Shown: positions 30,144 to 41,374, counted from the stretch's first letter. The stretch: DNA of 64,000 bases from Neocallimastix lanati (nom. inval.) (GCA_016946835.1 JACVTC010000099.1:16001-80000), one strand, 5' to 3'. The notes: a model not told the origin generated them from the sequence alone. A program made the numbers and translations.

Positions 30144-30647
30144 TTATTTATTATTTTTATTTATTATTTATTATTATTTATTATATATTATATATTATAT
30201 ATTATATATTATTTATTTATTATTTGTTTATTATTTGTTTATTATTTGTTTATTATTTGTTTATTATTTGTTTATTATTTGTTTATTTATTTATTTATTA
30301 TTTATTATTTATTTATTTATTATTTATTATTTATTATTTATTATTTATTATTTATTATTTATTATTTATTATTCAATTATTTATTATTTATTATTTATTA
30401 TTCAATTATTTATTATTTATTATTTATTATTTATTATTTATTATTTATTATTTATTATTTATTATTTATTATTTATTATTTTTTTATTTAAAAATATTTT
30501 ATAAAAAATGTTTAGAGACTTATTATTTTAAAAATTAAATTATTTATTTATTTATTTATTGGTTAAAAAAAATATGTAATGCGGCAATTAATTAAATGTA
30601 TTTTAAACCACAATACATAATGCACAATTGTGAAATGATATACATTC
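30016..30647. mobile_element. MITE, duplicate of the one at 18406-18869
   Basis: Same ends (GGTGTCCATTTCGCAAAATG and inverted GAATGTATATCATTTCACAA) and the same flanks as 18406-18869, so it was copied with its surroundings rather than inserted separately. The interior is a longer (TTTATTA)n/(TTTGTTTATTA)n satellite (30080-30490). Frames rich in Leu/Ile/Tyr there are artefacts. Confidence 0.8.
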
Positions 30648-30911
30648 ATAAAAAATAATAATATCTAATCAAAATTCTAAAATGAAACTCTAAATATGAA
30701 AGTCCTCATCTCTTAATAATTGGTGATTCCTACATAATTATACAAATAAAAATATCGAATGTAGTGCATTTCTCAATAGTGTATTTCACAATGTGGCTTA
30801 TATATATTAAAATAAAGCCATTCATTTTTAAGATATTCTATACAATCAGAAATAAATATATAAATTAAATAATTAAATATAATGGTAAACAAGGCACATA
30901 ATAAAAAAATG

Positions 30912-31108
30912 GGAAGAGTTGCATTTCCCCAAGTTGTATTTTGACAAGTAGAGTATTGATATATATAAATGAATAAATAAATATTAATTCAAAATAATTT
31001 TTTTAAAAATTGTTTTTATTCGATATTAATAATATTTAATTTTATTTATTGATTTATTTAATAATTTTCAATTTGGCGAAATGCAACTTGGCGAAATGCC
31101 CCACACCC
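30912..31108. mobile_element. Iteron MITE, 197 bp, 9-bp target duplication
   Basis: Perfect AAAAAAATG duplications lie at 30903-30911 and 31109-31117. The ends are GGAAGAGTTGCATTTCCCCA and, inverted, GGGTGTGGGGCATTTCGCCA, each running into 15-bp iterons. The core is the reverse complement of 41507-41635, so this is the same family in the opposite orientation. Confidence 0.85.
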
Positions 31109-31117
31109 AAAAAAATG

Positions 31118-31604
31118 TCACGTCACATTACGAAATGCTCTAATCCCCAAAATATTTTTAATATATCTAACTCTTTAATTTTAATTTGGAGGTCATTTCA
31201 TCACAATACATTTTATTTTATATTTTCTCTTTCCTAATAAAATAGTAAAAGTCTTTCCCCTACTAACAGCAAATCTAGATATATTAGTTTATTAAAAAAA
31301 AAATAAATAAATAAATAAAAATAAATAAATAAATAAAAATAAATAAATAAATAAAAATAAATAAATAAATAAAAATAAATAAATAAATAAAAATAAATAA
31401 ATAAATAAAAATAAATAAGTAAATAAAAATAAATAAATAAATAAAAATAAATAAATAAATAAAAATAAATAAATAAATAAAAATAAATAAATGAAAAAAA
31501 TTTGTTTCTCTATTTATTTTAATTAAAATAAATAGAGAAATTGAATTTGATATTATATAGTATGTAATATTATATATAATATTTAATATTATATCATATA
31601 TCTT
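31118..31604. repeat. Spacer with 18-bp minisatellite
   Basis: 31170-31560 resembles 42285-42510. It includes an array of about ten 18-bp units, TAAATAAATAAATAAAAA type, at about 31300-31490. The words TTCTCTATTTATTTTAATT and AATAAATAGAGAAATTG beside it form a hairpin. Confidence 0.75.
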
Positions 31605-31800
31605 ATGACGTCAAATAATTTTACATTGATTCATGTATATACATTTATATTATTTATATATACAAACATTTGATACTTTTATTCCATGAAATATTAAATG
31701 AATTATTTTATAGAATATTTACATATGTTAACAAACCGGTTTTTTTATTTATAAAAACTTTGTAAAGTTAACTATAATCTTTACTATTTTTATAATAATT
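31605..31800 (-). mobile_element. Ty1/copia LTR-like segment
   Basis: Similar to 2690-2885 and again adjacent to a copia RNase H relic on its higher-coordinate side. A fragment of the same sequence also occurs at about 40373-40400. Confidence 0.5.
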
Positions 31801-32377
31801 CTTGTAATATAGTTAGTTCTGGTTCACAAGACCTTTTTAATGTATTCAGAGGTGCTATTATATTTTCCTTCGGTGGTGGGGGTGTCCATCATATTGGATT
31901 ACTATTACTTATTAAAATGATGTTGACCGATGTAAATTTTTTATCCTTGATGTTACCGGCCAAATCAGAATCAGTTCAGGCAACTATTTCTTCTTTTCTG
32001 TTATAATATATCTTATTTAAATTGAAATTAATTTTTGTTTCATATTCTATATCTTCCAATTTATTGTCTGATATAATGTTTGCATATTATTTTTCTTCGT
32101 TATTTATTATTATTGATCATCCCATTTTCATTTTAATTTTTATTAAAACCTTATTATTAAATTCAATATTTCATCTTCATTATTAAATTTTTGCCCCTTC
32201 TTTTGTTTCCATATTATTATTATTTTGTAAAATATTTAACTTTTAATGAAAAATTTATGAAAAATTTTTGAACATAAATTATTATTGTTTTCATCATTAT
32301 TATTATCAATTTTTTTATTCAAAAATTATTAAAATTTTTATTATTAATTTTTTTTTATTCATTATTCATCTACAATA

Positions 32378-32422
<45 letters not shown>

Positions 32423-32640
32423 TCACCGTCTTCATTTTCTACTTGATCCTCGATAGTTTTGTCTGTTACTTTATGTTACCATTATTTCCATTATCTTCAT
32501 TATTTTCTGTTTTTTTTCATTGAATTTCTAGAATCTGCAATTTTTATCTATAGGGTTATTAATAGTTTTATTGTAATTGTTAGTGCTACTTTCGAGCACT
32601 GATTCTTCGGAATTATGCTGTAAATTCTATATTTTTTTTT
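31800..32640 (-). pseudogene. Ty1/copia relic, RNase H and IN-RT linker, RT deleted
   Basis: On the minus strand TDSDLAGNIKDKKFTSVNII (near 31900-31960) is the copia RNase H block. It has stop codons on both sides. Sequence from about 32010 to 32640 matches 43000-43560, which in the other copy lies between integrase and RT. RT has therefore been lost by internal deletion. A long A-tract sits at 32382-32418. Confidence 0.7.
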
Positions 32641-33245
32641 ATTTTTTTTCAGTATTTGAATTTTGGTGGCCTAAATACCGGTAGTAGTGCATTGGAAGCA
32701 ATAGTTTCTAGCTTTTCCCGTTCCTCGATGATAACACCACGTCCATTATTACGAGTAATAATTTCAGTATTAGTGTTATCAATCGAATTCTGTATAAGTT
32801 CTTTCACCGGGAGGTGAAAATCCCATGCCCTCATCATTTCGACGTCGACGCTCTCAGCAAACGGTAGATTCAATAGATTCAACAGGAATACTAATGCTGT
32901 TAGTAAATGTGTATTGATGAGAATTAACAGGACTTTTATCTGCACTATTCCTTTACCATATTGGTATGACGTCGGCACTCTTGTTAATGAAAAGCGTTTT
33001 TGCTAAACCTCTCAAAAAGTAACTCAATAGAAGAAGAGAGCTACTAATGATTGATATTGTATTAACAAAATATTCTGCAAGTCCCATAATATACGGAACA
33101 GTAGACCCCTGTGAACTTTTTAGGAGTTGTGTTCCCGCAGTATCGAATTGAAGCTCATCTAAAACTGTAATTCTACTAAGAAGAATATATAAAAAACCTG
33201 TTTATGAAATTTTCATATTCTAAAATATTAGAATAAGAAAGAAAT
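32640..33245 (-). pseudogene. LINE relic
   Basis: Similar to 5560-5890: YQYGKGIV-type codons near 32960, the block around 33040-33110, and the LLGG-type segment near 33170. A 109-codon open frame at 32649-32978 survives, but it is not collinear with an intact LINE ORF and is probably fortuitous. Confidence 0.55.
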
Positions 33246-33377
33246 AAACATGATATTATTAATTATACAACTCCAATGTTACTACATATCAAGTTTAAAA
33301 CAATGTAAAACAAAAAAAAATCTAGTACGAAGAGTGTAAATTGGAATGCTAGAAGACTGCGGAAAATGACCTAGAAT

Positions 33378-33657
33378 TTTTTTTTTTTTTTTTTTTTTTT
33401 TAACGGCAGCAAACTTGTTTCATCTTTATTAATTAAATATTTGAAAAAAATACATGTAATAAAAAAAAAAATAAAAAAATAAACAAAACAAAAAAAAAAA
33501 ATAAAATAAAATAAAATAATGGTATAAAATAAAATAAAATAAAATAATGGTATAAAATATTCTAGTTTCATTTAATTAATATCTGTAAGACTCCACAAGG
33601 GCATTATTATACTGAAGTATAATAATTAATTTTGACTTCGCAATGTAAATCATAATT
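33378..33657 (-). other. LINE 3' untranslated region and poly(A) tract
   Basis: Downstream of the LINE stop (33658) is about 255 bp of A/T-rich sequence. It ends in a T-run at about 33378-33401 on the plus strand, i.e. a terminal poly(A). The related LINE at 47010-47750 ends the same way at about 46803-46853. Confidence 0.6.
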
Positions 33658-35935
33658 TTAAGATACAAAATTATGATCTTCATTGGTTGCGCTAGCCCTG
33701 CTGGCCTGTCTTACTGTTTCTTCAGCATTGACGCTCTTGGTAGTAGTAGTACGATTCGATTTGAGCCTATTGAACAAAGACCATTGCTGGCCAATAGCAA
33801 TAGGTATAATCGATTGAAGAAGAGCCGCAGTAACCACCAAGAATGGAGTATCAGAATAAGCACCTGATTTCATCTGGCACTTAAATAGATCCTTCCATTC
33901 CCTTGTACTGTTATTAATACTTTTGCCTCCAAGAAGGAAATTAAACACTTTTTCACACACACTAGAATCAACATACACATTATTTTCAATACTATTACTA
34001 ACATTACTAATAATACTATTACCAATATTACTAAAACTATTATTACTATTACTATTATTACTATTACTATTATTACTATTACTATTATTACTATTACTAT
34101 TATTACTATTATTATTATTACTGTTGCTGTAATCATTATTACTATTAACTATATCATTTGCTAGGTTGCCACGGTTAAAAGTATTATATAAAAATAAAAT
34201 TTTATCATTAACTTTACTACGAATAGGATTGAAAAATGGACAATCAATTAACCAATGACTTATCCATTGCTTATTACTTTTACAACAGGGACAAAAATTA
34301 GGACACATCTGATCTATTATTTTTGCAGCTTTAGCAATTCTAACATCTAATCTATATCCGCTTCGTGCTCTCAATAGCCAATAGAAACCATATGAAAGAT
34401 CAGGATATTCATAACAAAGTTTAATAAATTTTGATGTTTCTTCGAATTTGTTTTTGTCATAAAACTCAGCTTTTATAGAATTGATTTTCATATCTCTTTT
34501 CCAATAAAAATCCTTGATTTTATTATCGTTATTACCATTTTCTCTAGTTTACGTTTAAGAGTTCTACTTTCTTTTGTCCATGTATATTTTCTAGATTTTG
34601 GAATATTATTAACTAAATAGGAAATAACACAATTTGAATCTTTCCATTTATCAAAACATTTGACTTGAGACAAAGCACACTTAGCTGACAATGGAGGAAT
34701 ATGTAAATCTTTTGAAATAGAATATACATTAATAAAAGATTTGGCTTTTTGTATACCTGCAACCCATCTTAATCCTTTATTAATTAATTTCTGAGTATTA
34801 TTTGTTCTCGCTTTATTTGAACCAAGTAAAGGTGCAAAGTAAGAGACTTTACTAAGTACATAGGAGTTAATAATAATCTTCTTAAATGGAATAGGAATTT
34901 TGGAATTTGAAAGAAATTTACTAACAGAAAAGAGAGCTTTAGTTACTTTAGAGTTAAGTAATTTAATAATAAGGTTCAATGATAAGCTTTTATCAAATGG
35001 TATACCTAAATAGGTATAACATTTAGTTATTGGGATTGGTTGACCAGCAAGATAAAAAGTAGGATCTCTTTTATTTTGAAAAAGAGGTGTGTCTGGTCGA
35101 ATCACCATCGTTGCACACTTGTTAATTCCAAAATTCATCATATAAAATTTAGCCCATTCATTTACCTTCTTAAGCATTTTTTTTAACTTAGTTCTTGATG
35201 GTGCGCATAGAACAATATCATCTGCAAAGAGTCCACCACAACATCTAGATTCGCCTAAAGGAATTCCAAGTTCTGAAAAATCATTAAAAATATCATTAAT
35301 AAATAGATTGAAAAGAATTGGTGATAGTGGACAACCTTGACTAACTCCTTTCATAATATTAAAAGATTCCGAATATTGATCATCAATTTTAACACTGGCT
35401 TTGGAAGTCAAATATAGATTTTTTATAAATTGATAACATTTACCTCTAATGCCTAAAGCATCTAATTTATATAAAATATTACCTATTGGAACAGAATCAT
35501 ATGCCTTTTTTAAATCTAGAAAAGCAAGGTAAGTTTCTTTATTATCATTTCTACGCCTTTGACAAATTTCTCGAATTGAAATAAATAAACTAACACATTC
35601 TTCTTTTGTACGAAATCCAAATTGCTCTGGCCTAATAAAATTATTTTTAAGTCCATATTCTGAAATTCTTTTGGAGACTATTTTCGAAATGAGTTTAATA
35701 CCATTGTTAATCAGAGAGATACCTCGATAATTGTCACAATCAGATAGATCATCTCCTTTTTTAGGAATAGATATAATACTTGCTTCATTCCAAGAGCTAG
35801 GAAATTCTCCATTCCAAATTCTTGAGTATATCTTCTGTAAACAATTTAAACCAGAAGCAGAATTATTTATAATTTGGAGTAGCTAAAATTGCTTCTTTAA
35901 TTTCTTCTATACTGATGTCTTGATTAATAATATCA
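33658..35935 (-). pseudogene. Non-LTR retrotransposon (LINE) ORF2, best copy
   Basis: The reverse transcriptase is open from about 35878 down to 34488. It shows IIPKKGD-like ISIPKKGDD, NYRGISLINNGIKL, RPEQFGFR, LAFLDLKKAYDSVP (catalytic Asp), SQGCPLSPILFNLFIND and FADDIVL (catalytic Asp pair). The frame then shifts near 34535 and continues through GYRLDVRIAKAAKII and the zinc knuckle CPCCKSNKQWISHWLIDC. An Asn/Ser-rich linker built on a 15-bp repeat (34020-34130) comes next, then FLLGG and the C-terminus ending SRASATNEDHNFVS. A further shift lies near 35870. No endonuclease domain is attached: at 35935 the sequence jumps to a duplicate of 34140-34215. It is the reference for at least six fragments in the window and is probably inactive. 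Confidence 0.85.
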
Positions 35936-36560
35936 TTAGTTAGGTTGCCACGGTTAAAAGCATTATATAAAAATAAAATTTTATCATTAACTTTACTACG
36001 TTCGTACTAGAACCCACCTTAGAAAGAATAACCATCGATTATCTCGATTATCATCAGAATCACAGAAAGCTATAATTAGTACACCTGATATAGGTTATTC
36101 CTTTTCCATGGACCTGGAGAAACAGTCCACATCATTGGGGACTTTCACTAATACTACCGATTATAAACAATATTATTTCTTTTATTGTTATTATTAAAAT
36201 TTCACTAATACTACCGATTATAAACAATATTATTTCTTTTATTGTTATTATTAAAATTTCACTAATACTACCGATTATAAACAATATTATTTCTTTTATT
36301 GTTATTATTAAAATTTCACTAATACTACAGATTATAAACAATATTATTTCTTTTATTGTTATTATTAAAATTATATACTTTGTTACTACTATCTGAGAAA
36401 ACAGTGTTTGCATTACTATTTGATATTGGGTAATATTTTTAAAATTATAAAAAATTTTTCAAAAAGTATTTCAATTTCTTAAAATATTTAATTATTGAAA
36501 TTCACGGAAAATATTACTTATTAGAAAACCAATATTCCAATTAAGGAATACTATTTTCTC
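35936..36560 (-). pseudogene. Rearranged LINE fragment with 57-bp minisatellite
   Basis: 35936-36000 duplicates 34140-34215. 36000-36145 resembles 43990-44190. 36143-36560 matches the 7480-7720 part of another LINE relic. The order does not fit one insertion, so it was built by several rearrangements. Confidence 0.55.
36143..36372. repeat. 57-bp tandem repeat, four copies
   Basis: Units start at 36143, 36200, 36257 and 36314, each with TTTCACTAATACTACCGATT and ATTTCTTTTATTGTTATTAT, differing at about one base. 57 is a multiple of three, so the minus-strand frame stays open as a 19-residue repeat; this looks incidental. Confidence 0.9.
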
Positions 36561-36589
36561 TATAATTGCAAATAACACCGTTGGTAAAT

Positions 36590-36988
36590 TTTTACTTTTA
36601 ACACATTTTACACTTTACTTTATTTTAATATATTATAATTCAAAAATTCAGTATATTTTTTTGTTATAATTTTAAATACTTTTTTTTTTCTTTTTACAAT
36701 AAATATTTTTAATTAACTTTTTTATTACATTTAAAAACTTTGAATTTCTATAATTATTTTATTATAAATAATATAACAGTTATTCTACAATTCTACAACT
36801 TTCTTTTAATATATAACTAAACTATGCATTATTCCATAATAACACATAATTAAATCATATATTTTTTCTTAATAGAAAGAACATATAATCAAATTATGCA
36901 TTATCCAATTTAAATATCACATAATTAATTTATATATTTAAAATAATTAGATTAATATTAATAACTAAATTTTGAAATAGAAATATTT
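36590..36988. other. 3' flank of truncated paralogue
   Basis: A/T-rich sequence sharing ATATATAACTAAACTATGCA and neighbouring blocks with 8940-9140 and 44760-44945. It shows that the duplication extends beyond the coding region. Confidence 0.7.
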
Positions 36989-38463
36989 CTAAATACATAA
37001 GTTTTCTTCAGAGCCAGTTGGATATTTGTTTAAATAATTCAACCCCAAATCGAATAAGGGGATGTCGTAATTACTTAAATCAATATCAGATTCAACTTTC
37101 CCTAATTGATCAATTTCCATTTCAAATTCATTTCCAGTATTCAATATATACATTGAATCAAATCTTTTATTAGATTCCATTTCATTATTCGTTGAGCAAA
37201 ACGAATCAATAGATCCTATTTCAGTATTCATTGGGCAAAACGTATTAATATCCATAGTAGATCCAATTCCAGTATCTATTGGGCATAATGGATTAATATC
37301 CATAGTAGACCCAATTGCAGTATCTATTGGGCATAATGGATTAATATCCATAATAGATCCATTTCCTGTATCTATTGCGCATAATGGATTAATATCCATA
37401 TTAGATCCTTTTTCAGTATCCATTGAGTTTAATATATTCGTTTCCACAGCATTTCCTACTCCAGTATTCAATAAGAATAATGGATCACTTTCATTATTTG
37501 AACATATTCCATTATTCAAAGAGAATAATGAATCACTTTCATTATTTAATTCTATTCCTGTATTCATTGGGTCTAATATATTTATTCCCATTACAGTTCC
37601 TACTCCAGTATTCGATAAGAATAATGGATCATTTCCTTTATTCGATTCTATTCCACTATTCAATGAGGATAACAACTCACTCTCCATAGTAGATTCCACT
37701 CCAGTATTAATTGAAAAAAATTGATTAATTCTCAAAGTAGATTCTATTTCTAAAATTGCTTCTTTCATATTTTCTAAAACTTCCTCAATATCAACGTTAT
37801 CATTTCCATCACAATTAACCTCATTTACATTATAACTTTCTTCAAGATATATTAATCCAATCAATTTTTTTAAATTATTAAATACTTCTTTAATATTCAA
37901 GGTATTTTCATTAATATTATAATCATTTTCATCAAACATTAACGGCATGTCAGACACTTTTTTAATATGAATTTCATATTTAAATTCACTGTTAAAACTA
38001 TAGTCTTCATCATATATAATATTCATATAATTAAAAAATCTCTTATATTTTCCTTCATTCAGTAAGCATTTTAAATAAAGTGAACTCTGATTATTTTTTC
38101 TATTCACTCTTCGAATAAACTGCTTTAAAGTTATTGTGCTAAATAATTCGCTTAATGCCATTATTCTTCTATTAACCACGAAAACAAGCATGTACATATA
38201 ATTATATTTCATATTATTTCTTTCAGAATTTATATTCAATGAAACTTTAATTTCATCCTCCAAAAGTCCTAGATTTTCAACTTTAACTTCTTTATTTTCG
38301 CATTTTTGGTTCCCACTTATATAACTATCTAACTTACTAATCATATCCTCGTAGTCCAAATCATATGATGAAAATAAATTCACCATTTTAATTAGCTTCA
38401 CCTCAACTGTTGAATCCCCAAAAATTGATTCATATTCTCTAAAACTCATTATAAAATCCACTT
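36989..38463 (-). CDS. PD-(D/E)XK-like repetitive protein, copy 2, 5'-truncated
   Basis: About 490 codons collinear with residues 114-582 of the 9145-10893 gene. The N-terminal ~113 residues and the promoter are gone, and no ATG precedes the conserved start of the fragment; the first in-frame Met is in VDFIMSFRE. The region around the Asp and Glu-Val-Lys (VDFIM...TVEVKLI) is nearly identical to copy 1. The C-terminal half has diverged: its repeats are of the type ESNKGNDPLFLSNTG and MDINPLCPIDTGIGST rather than DEMQYNIGINPIF. The tail DLSNYDIPLFDLGLNYL is kept. It is probably a pseudogene, or a C-terminal fragment if another start is used. Confidence 0.8.
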
Positions 38464-39004
38464 TCTTTTCACATCTAATTATTACTATTTATTATACCAT
38501 TATTGTGTATATTATTTTAAACTCCGTTGAATTTTTTGGAGCATTAATTCTATCAAAACATAATATTTAGAGTTTTATTACAATATATAATTTTATAATT
38601 GAATTTTTACGGATAAAGGATACTCCATACATTGAATTATTTCCTAAAATGTTAATTATTTAATATTTTAAGCATTAATTCAATACTTTTATTTTGTATT
38701 TATCATAAATAATTTTATATATTTGCCATAAATAATGGTAATTTTATCGCGATAAAAGGATATTCCATACATTAACTATTTAACACTTCTATTAAAACTT
38801 TATCAAATTTATTTATCTAAAAAGCTTTGTCTATATATTGTTGTCAAATTTTATTTATCTAAAAAGCTTTGTCTATGTAGTTTAGCAATAGACAAAGCTA
38901 TTTTAGGAAATTAAAATTTTCAAAATCTATTAATAAATGTTTAAAAAAAAAAAAAAAAAAAATTCATTTTCCCCCATTTGCTACAGTATATAAAACGTAT
39001 AGAA

Positions 39005-39101
<97 letters not shown>

Positions 39102-39904
39102 TATTTAAATATTTAAATATCAATATTAAACATTTAAAGACTTTTTGATTTATTCATTTATTTATTCATTTAAATTTTTACTTTATTTAGTCCTTTAAAT
39201 ATAATATATTATATTTTATTGCTAAATTTAAATATATATATATAATTTTATCTGAATTCTTTTATTTTTTATTTATTCATTTATTTTTTCTTTTTTTTTT
39301 ATATTATATTATACCTTAAAGTGTTTTAAAGATATCCCTTTTATCCTCATTTGAATAAAAGTAGGAAACATTTATTTAATAATATATAATATATATTTTA
39401 TATATTAACAATGTCGATTGAAAAATATTTGTTTTATGTTCCTTTTACTATTACGTTATTTTATTTTATTTTTATTTTATTTTATTTTTATTTTATTTTG
39501 TTTTTTTTAAAAAAAATATACATATATTATATATTATATTTAATACGGTAGTTTAAAATTTATTAAATTATTTATTAGAGTTAAATCTAATATATCTATT
39601 AAAAATAATATATTTAAATATATGATAATATAATTTGTTATATTGCAATACTGAATATATTATTTATAGTTTATATTTACATAATGAATAATAATAATAA
39701 TTTATGTGATATAAAATTTACGTAGTTGTAAATACAAATACAAATACAACACTAGAATAGTGAATTTATAAAAGTTTATTTTTATCTCTTTTTTTTTTTT
39801 TTTGTTTTTTTTTATTCTTTTTTATTGTGGTTGTTTTGTTTTTTTTTATTCTTTCTTAATTGTTGATGTTTTTATTTTTTTTTCTTTGGTGTTGTTGTTG
39901 TTAC
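38464..39904. repeat. Segmental duplication, copy 2 noncoding part
   Basis: From 38473 this matches 11371-12784. The join (CTTTCTTTTCACATCTAATT) fuses coding-side sequence of copy 1 up to 10565 with 11367 onward, sharing only AC at the breakpoint. The copies are otherwise collinear, including the oligo-T region near 39790-39890. Confidence 0.9.
39005..39100. repeat. (AAT)32 microsatellite
   Basis: 32 units, against 22 in the duplicated copy at 11902-11967. The Leu- or Asn-rich frames through it are artefacts. Confidence 0.95.
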
Positions 39905-40520
39905 CATTATTAATATAAATAAATAAATCAGTCTATGTAATGAATAAACATAATAAATATATATATAAAATAAAAAATTTTCCAAAAAAAAAAATTAAAA
40001 AATAAAAAAAGTGAATAAGATAAATATACTTTTTTTTACTTTATATATTAAATTAAAATTAGACATAGCATAAAAATCCTTAACTAAAATTAAGCTTATT
40101 TGATTATAATATATTCGTTATAAAAGACATTAGAATTAAAATTATTATTTGATATTGTATTTTTATTAAATAAATTTTTGGACATCTGTTTTATTTTTAT
40201 TATTTATTATAGTTACTATTTATTATTATTTATTTTTTGTTAGAAATAAGTTTAATATAATAAATAAACAATAAATGTAAAATAAATTAATATAAATAAA
40301 AGTATAATAAACTTTACTATAAAAAATAAATTTATGTATATTGTGGCTCATATCATTAAATGATATACATCATATGAATCAATGTAAAATTATTATAGAT
40401 AGAAATATAAATTTGTAATTATAAATAATATGTGAATTGTGAATTCTTTAATATAAATTTAATAAATAAAGTGTGGTTAATAAAATTTTTATTTTTATTT
40501 TTATTTTTAATTAATATTAC
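39905..40520. repeat. Third copy of dispersed block, without MULE end
   Basis: 39905-40362 repeats 12785-13219 and 29430-29820. After CATATCATTAAATG the sequence differs from both others: the GGGAGAGCG end is absent and ATATACATCATATGAATCAA follows. From about 40505 it rejoins the pattern seen at 18385 and 29996. Confidence 0.75.
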
Positions 40521-40829
40521 TACTAAAAAATGATTATCCATTTCGCAAAGGCTTAAAATTTTAAAAAATAAACATAAATAAATAAAAAAATAATAAATAA
40601 AAAATATTTATTTATTTATTTATTTATTTATATATATATTTATTATTTATTATTTTTATTTATTATTTATTATTTATTATTTATTATTTATTATTTATTA
40701 TTTATGATTTATGATTTATGATTTATTATTTATTATTTATTATTTATTATTTATTATTTATTATTTATTATTTATTATTTATTATTTATTATTTATTATT
40801 TATTTTTTATTTTTTATTATTTATTCTTA
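40521..40829. mobile_element. Truncated MITE with satellite interior
   Basis: Left end CCATTTCGCAAAGGCTTAAA and TTTTAAAAAATAAACATAAA as in 18406 and 30016, followed by (TTTATTA)n to about 40815. The right end is missing; the sequence switches to the GC-richer island. Confidence 0.65.
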
Positions 40830-41235
40830 AATTCCGGAGTAATATAGACTAGATACTGTCCTAACAGTGAGCCTGAGAGGGTTTCGCTAGTAACTGTCAT
40901 TAATATACTTTCGAGGGAATTCCTAGCATATGTATGTAGCTAAACTACGAATAATCAATCTGCTAAATACTATTATCAAGTGGGCTAACACGTGACTTTA
41001 TTGGGTTAGGTTATTCTAGTCTCTCTTTTAGGAAGTCAGGCAACGAAAAAGCATTCCGAGAAAAATCGAGCTAGAAAATCTCAACAATAATATGTATAGT
41101 TAGAGTGCCAATGCTGAATAAACAGTAAGGCTGTCCAGTAGGGACTATATCCACCAAAGTGTTGTGACTACCTTAATATTTCCATGTCTTGAGGGAGGCA
41201 TAAGGCGGCACACAACGGAAATAAAAAAAAAAAAA
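40830..41235. other. GC-richer island of unknown identity with A-rich tail
   Basis: About 390 bp whose base composition is clearly more balanced than anything around it, starting near AAATTCCGGAGTAATATAGA and ending near AAGGCGGCACACAACGGAAA. An A-rich tail follows (41220-41246). All six frames are broken by stops. Several short complementary words suggest folding potential. The tail would fit a retrotransposed RNA (SINE-like or a structured RNA copied by the LINE machinery). It does not match tRNA, 5S, snRNA or SRP signatures I know. Orientation is inferred only from the tail. Confidence 0.5.
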
Positions 41236-41249
41236 TAAAAAAAAAATTT

Positions 41250-41364
41250 GAATTTTTATCTAATTATTTATTCATTTATTTATATCAATAAGCCACTTGT
41301 CGAAATGCAACTTGTTCGATTTAGGGTTAGGCTGTCAAATGGGTTATTTTTGGGTAAGTGGAAT
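41250..41364. repeat. Partial end of another iteron MITE
   Basis: TTTATATCAATAAGCCACTT then GTCGAAATGCAACTTGTTCG resembles the right arm at 41610-41665 and 5235-5272. Its partner end is not identified. Confidence 0.5.
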
Positions 41365-41374
41365 CGAACTCTGG

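Noticed and set aside
30224-30538. Ile/Leu/Tyr-rich 'membrane protein' frames
   Set aside because: They lie wholly in the TTTATTA satellite interior of a MITE.
32649-32978. 109-codon frame as an independent gene
   Set aside because: The DNA aligns with LINE relics at 5560-5890, where the frame is not conserved.
36132-36413. 93-codon hydrophobic repeat protein
   Set aside because: It is the in-frame reading of the 57-bp minisatellite inside rearranged LINE debris.
41130-41165. Group I intron S-element-like word (GGATATAGTCC, minus strand) in the GC-richer island
   Set aside because: The other conserved group I elements are missing, and a weak R-like word occurs in the wrong order.
41326-41337. 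Telomere-like TTAGGGTTAGG
   Set aside because: Fewer than two TTAGGG units in ordinary sequence; not enough for a telomere or a true interstitial array.
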